Below, piece after piece: positions 8,094-13,809 of a stretch of 13,809 nucleotides of DNA. The notes under the pieces are model-generated. The model worked only from the letters and a program-made list of their open reading frames with translations, was not told the origin of the DNA and ran no database searches. How positions within the stretch are numbered: the first letter of the stretch is position 1; each line of letters opens with the position of its first letter. Source of the DNA: Ruminococcus flavefaciens. Lineage in GTDB: Bacteria > Bacillota > Clostridia > Oscillospirales > Ruminococcaceae. The position numbers and the translations under genes are program-made. The DNA is taken from NCBI GenBank assembly GCA_002350065.1, contig DEDQ01000083.1:16079-29887 (forward strand). The letters run 5' to 3'.

Positions 8094-9515
8094 ATGTTTG
8101 ACACGATACACGAAGAATGCGGAGTTTTCGGCATTTTTGAGAACAGGACAGCCAATGTTGCTGCCTCAGTATATTTCGGACTGTATGCTCTCCAGCACAG
8201 AGGGCAGGAGAGCTGCGGTATAACAGTCTGTGACGACGGTGTTTTCCGTCACAAGCGGGCAGACGGTCTCGTTTCGGAGGTGTTCACGCGTGAGGAGCTC
8301 GACAGGCTCGGAAGCGGAAATATGGCAGTCGGACACGTTCGTTATTCGACTACCGGCGGACACAGCCACAATAATATCCAGCCGCTCGTTATCCGCCATA
8401 TTAAGGGAAATATGGCACTCGTCCACAACGGCAATCTCGTCAACGCGGCGGAGCTCCGCCGCTCGTTTGAGATGTCGGGAGCTATCTTTCACGGCACATC
8501 TGATACCGAGGCGATAGCCTATTCGATAGTCCGCGAGCGCCTGACGAGCAGCTCGACCGAGCAGGCTGTCGAGCGGGCAATGCCCTTCATAAAGGGAGCG
8601 TATTCCTGCATTCTTATGACAGCGACAAAGCTCATCGCATTCCGCGACCCTAACGGCTTCCGTCCGCTTTGTATAGGAAAAACTCACGACGGAGCGTATG
8701 TTGTGGCTTCGGAATCATGCGCACTTGAAACAGTCGGTGCTGAGTTTGTACGCGATGTTGAAGCAGGAGAGATAGTCGTCATCGACGGCAGCGGACTGCG
8801 CTCCATTACTACGAACTGCGGCGGAAAAAAGCATATCTGTATTTTTGAGTACATCTACTTCGCACGTCCGGATTCGGTTATCGAAGGAGTGTCCGTTCAT
8901 CATGCAAGACTGAAGGCGGGAGAGCTTCTCGCTAAGCACAGTCCCGTGGAGGCGGATATCGTGATAGGCGTTCCTGATTCGGGACTTGATGCGGCTCTCG
9001 GCTATGCAAACGCGAGCGGTATACCATACGGTATCGGCTTTATCAAGAACAAGTACATCGGTCGAAGCTTCATTCAGCCCGACCAGAATCAGCGCGAGAA
9101 TGCAGTCAAGATAAAGCTCAATGCCGTGCGCGAGTCGGTATATGGCAAGCGAGTGATAATGATAGATGATTCCATTGTCCGCGGCACTACAAGTGCGAGA
9201 ATAGTGCGGCTGCTGCGTGAAGCGGGAGCAAAAGAAGTCCATGTCCGCATCTCGTCTCCGCCGTTTCTGCATTCGTGTTTTTTTGGCACTGATATAGATT
9301 CGGAGGAGAACCTCATTGCCGGCAAGTGCCGCTCAACAGAGGAGATTGCACAGTATATCGGCGCTGACAGCCTTGCATATCTGCCGGTGGACAGTCTCGG
9401 CGAGCTTGTTGATAACAGCTTCGGGCACTGTGCAGGCTGCTTTACCGGTAATTATCCCGTAGACGTTTCAGGTGCGGGAAGCAAAAATAAATTTGACGAA
9501 AAAATACACAAATAA
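8094..9515 (+). CDS. purF: Amidophosphoribosyltransferase
   Basis: PurF catalyses the first committed step of purine synthesis, making phosphoribosylamine from PRPP and glutamine. At 473 residues it is complete. Cys9 in EECGVFG is the class II amidotransferase nucleophile after removal of an 8-residue propeptide, as in the Bacillus-type enzyme. Four cysteines at 249, 395, 446 and 449 match the structural 4Fe-4S ligands of that type. The PRPP loop VIMIDDSIVRGTTS lies at 354-367. It starts 9 bases after the ANTAR gene, with AGAGGTG as ribosome binding site. Its place in a GOGAT operon rather than beside other purine genes is unusual and suggests joint control with glutamine supply. Confidence 0.96.
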   Translation: MFDTIHEECGVFGIFENRTANVAASVYFGLYALQHRGQESCGITVCDDGVFRHKRADGLVSEVFTREELDRLGSGNMAVGHVRYSTTGGHSHNNIQPLVIRHIKGNMALVHNGNLVNAAELRRSFEMSGAIFHGTSDTEAIAYSIVRERLTSSSTEQAVERAMPFIKGAYSCILMTATKLIAFRDPNGFRPLCIGKTHDGAYVVASESCALETVGAEFVRDVEAGEIVVIDGSGLRSITTNCGGKKHICIFEYIYFARPDSVIEGVSVHHARLKAGELLAKHSPVEADIVIGVPDSGLDAALGYANASGIPYGIGFIKNKYIGRSFIQPDQNQRENAVKIKLNAVRESVYGKRVIMIDDSIVRGTTSARIVRLLREAGAKEVHVRISSPPFLHSCFFGTDIDSEENLIAGKCRSTEEIAQYIGADSLAYLPVDSLGELVDNSFGHCAGCFTGNYPVDVSGAGSKNKFDEKIHK

Positions 9516-9517
9516 GT

Positions 9518-9541
9518 GTGCGCATCAATGGCGATGCGCAT
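9518..9541 (+). promoter_or_regulatory. Candidate ANTAR-target hairpin before asnB
   Basis: Bases 9518-9526 pair without mismatch with 9533-9541 (8 Watson-Crick pairs plus one G-U) around the six-base loop AATGGC at 9527-9532. The loop is identical to that of the gltB leader hairpin, and A at position 1 with G at position 4 matches the known ANTAR signature. It begins 3 bases after the purF stop and ends 34 bases before asnB. No T-run follows, so it is not a simple terminator. It may adjust asnB expression relative to the upstream genes. Protein binding is inferred, not shown. Confidence 0.55.
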
Positions 9542-9575
9542 CACGTCATAAACCTATTATTCGGAGTGATAAACT

Positions 9576-11156
9576 ATGTGTACTATAATGGCATACTGCG
9601 GCGTGAGCGGCGGTACAGGAAAGGTCATGGAGGGACTTAAAGCAACGATTTCACGCGGTCCCGACGACCAGAAAATATATAAAGTCCCGGACGGTATTCT
9701 CGGATTTCAGAGACTCTCGATCATGGGTCTTACCCCCGAGGGAATGCAGCCCTTCGAGCTCGACGGCGACTTTGCGGTCTGCAACGGCGAGCTGTACGGT
9801 TTCCGTGAGCTGCGCGAGAAGCTCATTGATATGGGCTACATTTTCAAGAGCGACAGCGACTGCGAGATACTGCTCCCGCTGTACAGAGAGTACGGCACGG
9901 ATATGTTCGCAATGCTCGACGCGGAGTTCGCCTGCGTCATCTACGACAGCGTGGAAAGGCAGTTCATTGCAGCACGCGACCCGATAGGCATTCGTCCGCT
10001 GTACTACGGATTTGACGAGGACGGCGTCATTGTGTTTGCGAGCGAGCCTAAGAACCTTGTCAGGATATGCAAAAAGATAATGCCATTCCCGCCCGGACAT
10101 TTCTACAAGGACGGCGAATTCCACTGCTACTGCGATATCACGGCAGTAGACAAGGTCATACACGATGATATTGAGACTGTCTGCGGAAATATCCACGATA
10201 AGCTTGTTGCGGGAGTTAAGAAACGTCTTGATGCAGATGCAAAGGTCGGCTTCCTGCTCTCGGGCGGACTTGATTCCTCGCTTGTATGCGCGATAGCTCA
10301 GCGCGAAAGCGACAAGCCTATCCGTACATTTGCGATTGGCATGAACACCGATGCTATCGACCTCAAATACGCAAAGCAGGTAGCAGACTACATCGGCAGT
10401 GACCACACTGAGATAATCATGACAAGCGAAGATGTTCTCAATGCGCTCGATGAGGTAATACACCTTCTCGGCACTTACGACATCACGACGATCCGTGCAA
10501 GCATGGGAATGTACCTGCTCTGCAAGGGTATCCACGAGCAGACTGACGTCCGCGTTCTTCTTACCGGCGAGATATCCGACGAGCTCTTCGGATACAAGTA
10601 TACGGACTTTGCTCCCTCCGCAGATGCATTTCAGGCTGAGTCGGTCAAGCGTGTACACGAGCTCCATATGTACGATGTGCTCCGCGCAGACCGCTGTATA
10701 TCGGTGAATTCTCTTGAGGCGAGAGTTCCGTTCGGCGACCTTGATTTCGTGAAATATGTCATGGCTATCGACCCTGAGATGAAGCTGAACAAGTATAACA
10801 AGGGCAAGTATCTGCTCCGCCACGCATTCGAGGGAGACTACCTCCCGCATGATATCCTCTACCGTGAGAAGGCGGCATTCTCGGACGCAGTAGGACACTC
10901 CATGGTCGATTACCTCAAGGAGTACGCCGAGAGTCGTTACTCTGACGAGGAGTTTGAGCTCCGCTGCACGAACTACACTCACGCGAAGCCGTTCACAAAG
11001 GAATCGCTCCTGTATCGTGAGATATTCGAGAAATACTACAGGGGCAACAGCGAGATGATCGTCGATTTCTGGATGCCAAACAAGTCGTGGGAGGGCTGCA
11101 ACGTCAATGACCCGTCCGCTCGTGTGCTCTCAAACTATGGTGAGAGCGGAAAATGA
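9576..11156 (+). CDS. asnB: Asparagine synthetase, glutamine-hydrolysing
   Basis: AsnB transfers glutamine-derived ammonia to aspartate, using ATP, to make asparagine in the cytoplasm. The 526-residue protein has Cys2 directly after Met1 as the class II nucleophile, glutaminase motifs RGPDD (27-31) and CNGELYG (69-75), the PP-loop ATP site SGGLDSS (229-235), and the synthetase motif LLTGEISDELFG (328-339). It resembles the E. coli AsnB type of about 550 residues. GGAG at 9563-9566 serves as ribosome binding site, 9 bases before ATG. It is the last protein gene of the operon and lies 60 bases after purF, a gap that contains the AATGGC hairpin, so it may be controlled separately. No promoter is clear in that gap. 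Confidence 0.96.
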   Translation: MCTIMAYCGVSGGTGKVMEGLKATISRGPDDQKIYKVPDGILGFQRLSIMGLTPEGMQPFELDGDFAVCNGELYGFRELREKLIDMGYIFKSDSDCEILLPLYREYGTDMFAMLDAEFACVIYDSVERQFIAARDPIGIRPLYYGFDEDGVIVFASEPKNLVRICKKIMPFPPGHFYKDGEFHCYCDITAVDKVIHDDIETVCGNIHDKLVAGVKKRLDADAKVGFLLSGGLDSSLVCAIAQRESDKPIRTFAIGMNTDAIDLKYAKQVADYIGSDHTEIIMTSEDVLNALDEVIHLLGTYDITTIRASMGMYLLCKGIHEQTDVRVLLTGEISDELFGYKYTDFAPSADAFQAESVKRVHELHMYDVLRADRCISVNSLEARVPFGDLDFVKYVMAIDPEMKLNKYNKGKYLLRHAFEGDYLPHDILYREKAAFSDAVGHSMVDYLKEYAESRYSDEEFELRCTNYTHAKPFTKESLLYREIFEKYYRGNSEMIVDFWMPNKSWEGCNVNDPSARVLSNYGESGK

Positions 11157-11194
11157 TGTTTTCTCGAAGATATGAAATGTGAAAACAAGTCTCC

Positions 11195-11287
11195 TTGGTG
11201 CAGAGCCCGCAAGCGAAAAACAGCGCAGGCATATTCACTATGGATACGGTACTTCATGCGGGTAAGCGCAGGTCAATAATACACCAA
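11195..11287 (+). ncRNA. Possible structured RNA downstream of asnB
   Basis: Nested complementarity is visible. TTGGTG (11195-11200) pairs with CACCAA (11282-11287), and inside it 11205-11211 pairs with 11257-11263 (7 bp including one G-U). A small inner hairpin forms at 11232-11246. GCGC at 11223-11226, inside the second helix, could also pair with GCGC at 11266-11269 outside it as a pseudoknot. No convincing open reading frame covers the stretch, and an intrinsic terminator follows within 2 bases. I do not recognise it as a known riboswitch, T-box, 6S or tRNA. It may be a stable 3' untranslated element or a small RNA released from the operon. Confidence 0.35.
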
Positions 11288-11288
11288 A

Positions 11289-11317
11289 GCACAGAGAACG
11301 ATTCTCTGCGCTTTTTT
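11289..11317 (+). terminator. Intrinsic terminator of the nitrogen operon
   Basis: Bases 11289-11298 pair with 11302-11311 around the loop CGA, with one A-C mismatch at 11291/11309, and are followed by six T residues. It lies about 130 bases after asnB and is the first clear stop signal for the operon. Confidence 0.85.
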
Positions 11318-11364
11318 GCTGCAATAACAAAGCCGGACCGCGAGGCGATACATCTTCGGATTTG

Positions 11365-11393
11365 TTGACATTAATGCAGATATATGGTAATAG
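11365..11393 (+). promoter_or_regulatory. Promoter of a disrupted secreted-protein gene
   Basis: TTGACA at 11365-11370, a 17-base spacer and TAATAG at 11388-11393 resemble a sigma-A promoter. A strong ribosome binding site, GGAGGT at 11421-11426, follows before the ATG at 11435. The expression signals look intact although the gene they serve is broken. Confidence 0.5.
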
Positions 11394-11434
11394 TCATCAT
11401 ATGGCACTATCAACTTTGAAGGAGGTATAAGCTA

Positions 11435-11518
11435 ATGAAAAAAAGCAAACGCCTGCTCAGCGCATTTGCGGCAGGAGCACTGCTTCTACAGGGAAATAAA
11501 AACTTTAGCAGAAGCTAA
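11435..11518 (+). pseudogene. Signal-peptide remnant of a secreted protein
   Basis: After AAGGAGG comes a 27-codon frame whose first 19 residues, MKKSKRLLSAFAAGALLLQ, form a typical signal peptide start: a lysine-rich N-terminus followed by a hydrophobic Ala/Leu core. It then changes to a polar tail, GNKNFSRS, and stops at TAA (11516-11518) before any mature domain. The break coincides with an AT-rich stretch at about 11492. I read it as the 5' end of a secreted-protein gene cut by deletion or insertion. A genuine 27-residue peptide is possible but less likely. The missing body cannot be identified here. Confidence 0.55.
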
Positions 11519-11519
11519 A
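11504..11519 (-). other. Small perfect hairpin at the breakpoint
   Basis: TTTAGC (11504-11509) and GCTAAA (11514-11519) form a 6-bp stem around AGAA. Read on the minus strand it is followed by a T-rich run, so it may be a weak second terminator for the permease message, or simply part of the sequence at the junction. Confidence 0.25.
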
Positions 11520-11592
11520 AATTAACCTCCAAATATGATAGTTTACCTTCGCGGTGTATGGGCTTGTCACTGTGCTTCATATGCCCGAAATG

Positions 11593-11623
11593 AAAACCTG
11601 TCAGGCGCAGCCTGACAGGTTTT
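11593..11623 (-). terminator. Intrinsic terminator of the uracil permease gene
   Basis: A perfect 14-bp stem (11593-11606 with 11610-11623) with the short loop GCA lies immediately after the permease stop codon. On the minus strand the stem ends in TTTT followed by CATTT. The stem can also form on the + strand, but the six-T run there lies 4 bases past the stem, so its main job is probably on the minus strand. Confidence 0.75.
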
Positions 11624-11624
11624 G

Positions 11625-12992
11625 TCATTTTTTCTTTGCGGGAACCAGCAGATTCACAAAAATACCGATCAGCATGGCAGAAGCCACCTGCGAGACCGTG
11701 ACGGCACCGAAGTGCAGGCAGAATCCGCCGATCCCAGCTGTCAGGATGACGGAAATGATGAAAATATTCCGGTTGTCATCCAGATCAATATGCTGTATCA
11801 TTTTGAAGCCGGAGAGTGCAATGAAGCCGTAAAGAAGCATACACAGTCCGCCCATGACACAGTTCGGCACGGTGGAGATAAACACGACGAACGGCGTCAC
11901 AAACGAGAGCAGGATACAGCCGGCACTTGCTGCGATGATCGTAATGACCGATGCGTTGCCGGTCAGAGCCACACAGGCAATGGATTCACCGTAGGTCGTG
12001 TTCGGGCAGCCGCCGAAGAAAGCTCCGACTATGGAGCCAAGACCGTCACCAAGCAAGGTACGCTCCAGTCCCGGCTCGGTCAGAAGGTCTCTGTCAATTA
12101 CGGAGGAAAGATTTTTATGGTCAGCAATATGTTCGGCAAATGCGACAAACGATACGGGAACATATGCCACGACTACAGTGAGGAAGTATTCGGCGGAAAG
12201 CTCATGGATTCCTTGAAACGCTTCGGCGAATACAAATGGCGGCAGACTGAACAGCGTCCGAACGGAAAATGCGCCGTCAGGCATCAGTCCCTGACGAAAT
12301 GCATTCAAATCAATCAGAATCAATGCATCTGAGCCCGTGGCCATACCGATGAACGTCAGGAGCAGCGCGGCGGCATATCCGGAGAGGATGCCGATCAGAA
12401 ACGGGATAAGCTTTATCATTTTATTTCCGTAAACAGCACATAACACGCTTGCAGTCAGCGTGACCAGTCCACAGAAAACTGCGGCATACTGCGTCACGGC
12501 AGCGCCCTTTTCGGTTAGTTCTGCCGTGCTGCCAGTTTGCAGATCCGAAATTGCATTGCCTGCCAGCGAAAGACCGATGACGGAAACGGTCGGTCCGATC
12601 ACAACAGGCGGCATGAGCGTGTCGACCCAGCCGGTACCGACTTTTCTGACAATGGCGGCAAGAATAACATATACCATGCCGGCTGCAAATGCACCGATCA
12701 GCAGTCCGAGCATTCCAAGCTGCATGGAAACGCCTCCGGCAAACGCGGCGAGCGCTGAACCGAGAAACGAGAACGACGAACCGAGAAATACGGGACTTTT
12801 CCGCTTCGTAAAGAATATGTATACCAGCGTTCCTGCTCCCGCACCAAACATCGTGGCAGCAGGAGTCAGACCGTTTCCAACAATCATAGGAACAGCAATG
12901 GTCGCTGCAAGGATCGTCAGCATTTGCTGAACGGCAAGTGAGAACAGCGCTATTCCGCTGGGTTTGTCCATAATATCATAATTCAGTTTCAT
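11625..12992 (-). CDS. uraA: Uracil permease (NCS2 / nucleobase:cation symporter-2)
   Basis: The protein is a membrane transporter of about 455 residues that should import uracil with protons. The family has 14 membrane spans in two inverted 7-helix repeats, and hydrophobic segments run through almost the whole length. Characteristic motifs are PxxxGxSFSF-like residues in the first repeat, AEHIADH (residues 286-292) and PNTTYGES (330-337). Glu287 and Glu336 correspond to the two substrate-binding glutamates of E. coli UraA. I prefer the ATG at 12992, 10 bases after AGGA; the frame also has an ATG two codons earlier and a TTG at 13022. It is a single gene with its own promoter and terminator. 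Xanthine or guanine transport is less likely because of the AEHIxDH and TTYGE pattern. Confidence 0.92.
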   Translation of the reverse strand: MKLNYDIMDKPSGIALFSLAVQQMLTILAATIAVPMIVGNGLTPAATMFGAGAGTLVYIFFTKRKSPVFLGSSFSFLGSALAAFAGGVSMQLGMLGLLIGAFAAGMVYVILAAIVRKVGTGWVDTLMPPVVIGPTVSVIGLSLAGNAISDLQTGSTAELTEKGAAVTQYAAVFCGLVTLTASVLCAVYGNKMIKLIPFLIGILSGYAAALLLTFIGMATGSDALILIDLNAFRQGLMPDGAFSVRTLFSLPPFVFAEAFQGIHELSAEYFLTVVVAYVPVSFVAFAEHIADHKNLSSVIDRDLLTEPGLERTLLGDGLGSIVGAFFGGCPNTTYGESIACVALTGNASVITIIAASAGCILLSFVTPFVVFISTVPNCVMGGLCMLLYGFIALSGFKMIQHIDLDDNRNIFIISVILTAGIGGFCLHFGAVTVSQVASAMLIGIFVNLLVPAKKK

Positions 12993-13023
12993 AACCATCA
13001 CTTCCTTTCGGTGATTTGCCAAT

Positions 13024-13060
13024 CAGAACAGAAGCGCCGTTTTATACCGGGGCTGTTCTG
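13024..13060 (-). promoter_or_regulatory. Hairpin leader of the uracil permease mRNA
   Basis: CTGTTCTG (13053-13060) and CAGAACAG (13024-13031) are exact complements and enclose 21 bases with an inner CCG/CGG pairing. The transcript should start at about 13061, so the message would begin with this stem. Downstream, 5-bp complementary sequences (ATCAC/GTGAT) flank the ribosome binding site. It may be a regulatory leader or a stabilising 5' cap. The loop does not match the PyrR-binding consensus, and no known riboswitch is recognised. Confidence 0.4.
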
Positions 13061-13067
13061 TATTTAT

Positions 13068-13096
13068 ATTATACTGCAAATTTACCAAAATGTCAA
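13068..13096 (-). promoter_or_regulatory. Perfect consensus promoter of the uracil permease gene
   Basis: On the minus strand, TTGACA (13091-13096), a 17-base spacer and TATAAT (13068-13073) match the sigma-A consensus exactly. It should be strong unless the hairpin leader or a repressor limits it. Confidence 0.85.
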
Positions 13097-13155
13097 TGTA
13101 TATACGAAAATCTGTAAGCAATCTTCATAACGATTGGCTGAAATATCACAGCACA

Positions 13156-13197
13156 AAGCGCACGTATCCGGCAGACGCCTGCCGGATACGTGCGCTT
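13156..13197. terminator. Long perfect hairpin, probable terminator
   Basis: A 19-bp stem without mismatch (13156-13174 with 13179-13197) closes a four-base loop ACGC. On the minus strand it is followed by TTTGTG and lies about 135 bases after the dockerin frame, so it may terminate that transcript. On the + strand no T-run follows. The T-run is weak, so other roles (transcript end protection, mobile-element end, operator) remain open. Confidence 0.5.
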
Positions 13198-13332
13198 GAG
13201 AATATGGAATAACTTTTCTGCAAAAATAATCAGGAGGAACAGCCGCGGTCACTTTTCATGTATCAGCTTTACCTGATTTCCTGCACCACATTTTTATGCT
13301 GTATAAATGATGAACGAGGAATGATTGTCCGA
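13198..13332. other. Intergenic stretch, nothing recognised
   Basis: This AT-rich stretch lies between the long hairpin and the dockerin remnant. It holds an AGGAGG (13232-13237) and an ATG 20 bases downstream that opens a 30-codon frame. The spacing is too long and the peptide resembles nothing I know. I see no gene, RNA or repeat. Confidence 0.3.
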
Positions 13333-13512
13333 CTAACGATGCGAGGTTGAGAGCTCTGCATATTCAGAAAGAATATCAGATGCATCGATAGAATTTATCT
13401 TGCCGTCGCCGTTATCGTCTTTAAGGAAATGTAAATAGATACTTGCACCGTTGTCCATTTTCAGCTCCTTTTCCTGATCTATTTGAAGGCCTTCACTACT
13501 TATACAACTCAT
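13333..13512 (-). pseudogene. Dockerin-repeat remnant (C-terminal fragment)
   Basis: The minus-strand frame of 59 codons ends in one clear dockerin calcium-binding repeat: D32-x-N34-x-D36-G37-x-x-N40-x-x-D43, then the helix ASDILSEYAELST. Type I dockerins normally carry two such repeats at the end of a cellulosomal enzyme and bind cohesins on scaffoldins; here only one repeat and about 30 upstream residues survive. The frame opens with an ATG at 13512 that has no ribosome binding site. An inner ATG at 13458 has GGAG 6 bases before it and would give a 41-residue protein. I favour a 5'-truncated gene remnant; a free mini-dockerin is a long shot. It points to a cellulosome-bearing Ruminococcus. 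Confidence 0.65.
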
Positions 13513-13610
13513 GGGGGCGGATTTTCTCAGCAGAAAAATATATTTTTATCATTTAATTAATATCTGCATGATATAAATGGGCTTAATATCTTTATCTCGG
13601 CGGCAGAGGT
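13513..13610. other. AT-rich gap between divergent remnants
   Basis: About 100 bases separate the dockerin remnant (minus) from the flavodoxin-like frame (plus). No -35/-10 pair stands out on either strand, which fits remnants without their own promoters. Confidence 0.3.
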
Positions 13611-13809
13611 ATGAAAGGTACTTCCTGTCAGCAACACCATTCGCTCCTGCATCTTGCATTCAAGTCTGCTAAGAGCAACAAGAAGGACAATGCGATTATC
13701 AGAGGTGAAAGTGAAACGAAGTCGCTTGTGGTATATTTCTCTCAGGCAGATGTAATTGATCTCGACAAGACCGATGCTGTTTCATCGGCAAGTATGAGAA
13801 CGGATAACA
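13611..13809 (+). CDS. Flavodoxin-like protein, N-terminal part (runs off window)
   Basis: An open frame of 66 codons reaches the window end without a stop. Residues 37-44, KSLVVYFS, match the first beta strand of flavodoxins (LVVYFS). The following residues, QADVIDLDKTDAVSSASM, replace the usual TGNT phosphate loop directly after the strand; in some gut flavodoxin-like proteins that loop comes after an insertion. The first 36 residues are polar and basic, without a convincing signal peptide. The ATG at 13611 has only GAGGT just before it, and an in-frame TAA lies nine codons upstream. It could be the body of a truncated secreted flavodoxin. The family call rests on one short motif. Confidence 0.4.
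   Translation, partial: MKGTSCQQHHSLLHLAFKSAKSNKKDNAIIRGESETKSLVVYFSQADVIDLDKTDAVSSASMRTDN

Noticed and set aside
9651..10982. 443-codon minus-strand frame opposite asnB
   Set aside because: It is the antisense shadow of a conserved gene with strong codon bias; no protein family is recognisable and no promoter is seen.
11195..11287. tRNA, T-box or 6S RNA after asnB
   Set aside because: No GGTTCGAATCC-like T arm, no T-box GGTGG sequence, and the long central-bubble architecture of 6S RNA is not visible.
11622..12332. 236-codon plus-strand frame at 11622-12332
   Set aside because: It lies opposite the uracil permease, which has clear family motifs, its own promoter and a terminator; the plus-strand product is His/Gln-rich nonsense.
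13256..13348. Small plus-strand frame starting with ATG at about 13258 downstream of an AGGAGG
   Set aside because: The ribosome binding site is 20 bases away, the 30-residue product resembles nothing known, and it overlaps the dockerin remnant on the other strand.
1..13809. CRISPR array, transposase, prophage or restriction system
   Set aside because: No regularly spaced direct repeats, no integrase or transposase motifs, and no defence-gene domains were found on either strand.

Overview
The window looks like a gut or rumen Firmicute of the Ruminococcus type (Oscillospiraceae). The evidence is moderate GC content, strong AGGAGG-type ribosome binding sites, tightly packed operons, and a dockerin-type calcium-binding repeat (the module that anchors enzymes to cellulosomes) near the right end. 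The species cannot be fixed from the sequence alone.

Bases 1-11317 hold one long nitrogen-assimilation operon on the + strand. A near-consensus promoter (46-74) is followed almost at once by a strong terminator-like hairpin (88-136), then by a hairpin with loop AATGGC (138-165), and then by gltB and gltD, the two subunits of glutamate synthase. Next come a very divergent type I glutamine synthetase homologue, a small regulator made of a degenerate receiver domain plus an RNA-binding ANTAR domain, purF (first enzyme of purine synthesis) and asnB (glutamine-dependent asparagine synthetase). The gaps from gltB to purF are 3-12 nt, so those five genes are probably translated from one message. asnB follows after 60 nt, and that gap holds a second hairpin with the same AATGGC loop. 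A possible structured RNA and an intrinsic terminator close the operon.

Functionally, GltB, PurF and AsnB are all class II (N-terminal cysteine) glutamine amidotransferases, so the operon gathers glutamine-consuming steps. The ANTAR protein is the natural candidate regulator. Known ANTAR targets are hairpins with a six-base loop carrying A at position 1 and G at position 4, and both AATGGC loops fit. This suggests the operon encodes the protein that binds its own leader and the asnB leader. The receiver has lost its phosphorylation aspartate, and the glutamine synthetase homologue has lost several catalytic residues. I therefore propose, as inference only, that the homologue may act as a glutamine or nitrogen sensor partner for the ANTAR protein.

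Bases 11318-13809 form a different, partly decayed accessory segment. It contains a promoter, ribosome binding site and signal peptide that run into an early stop. It also contains an intact minus-strand uracil permease with a perfect consensus promoter and a hairpin leader, a very long perfect hairpin, a one-repeat dockerin remnant on the minus strand, and the start of a flavodoxin-like reading frame cut by the window edge. This segment reads as a site of rearrangement.
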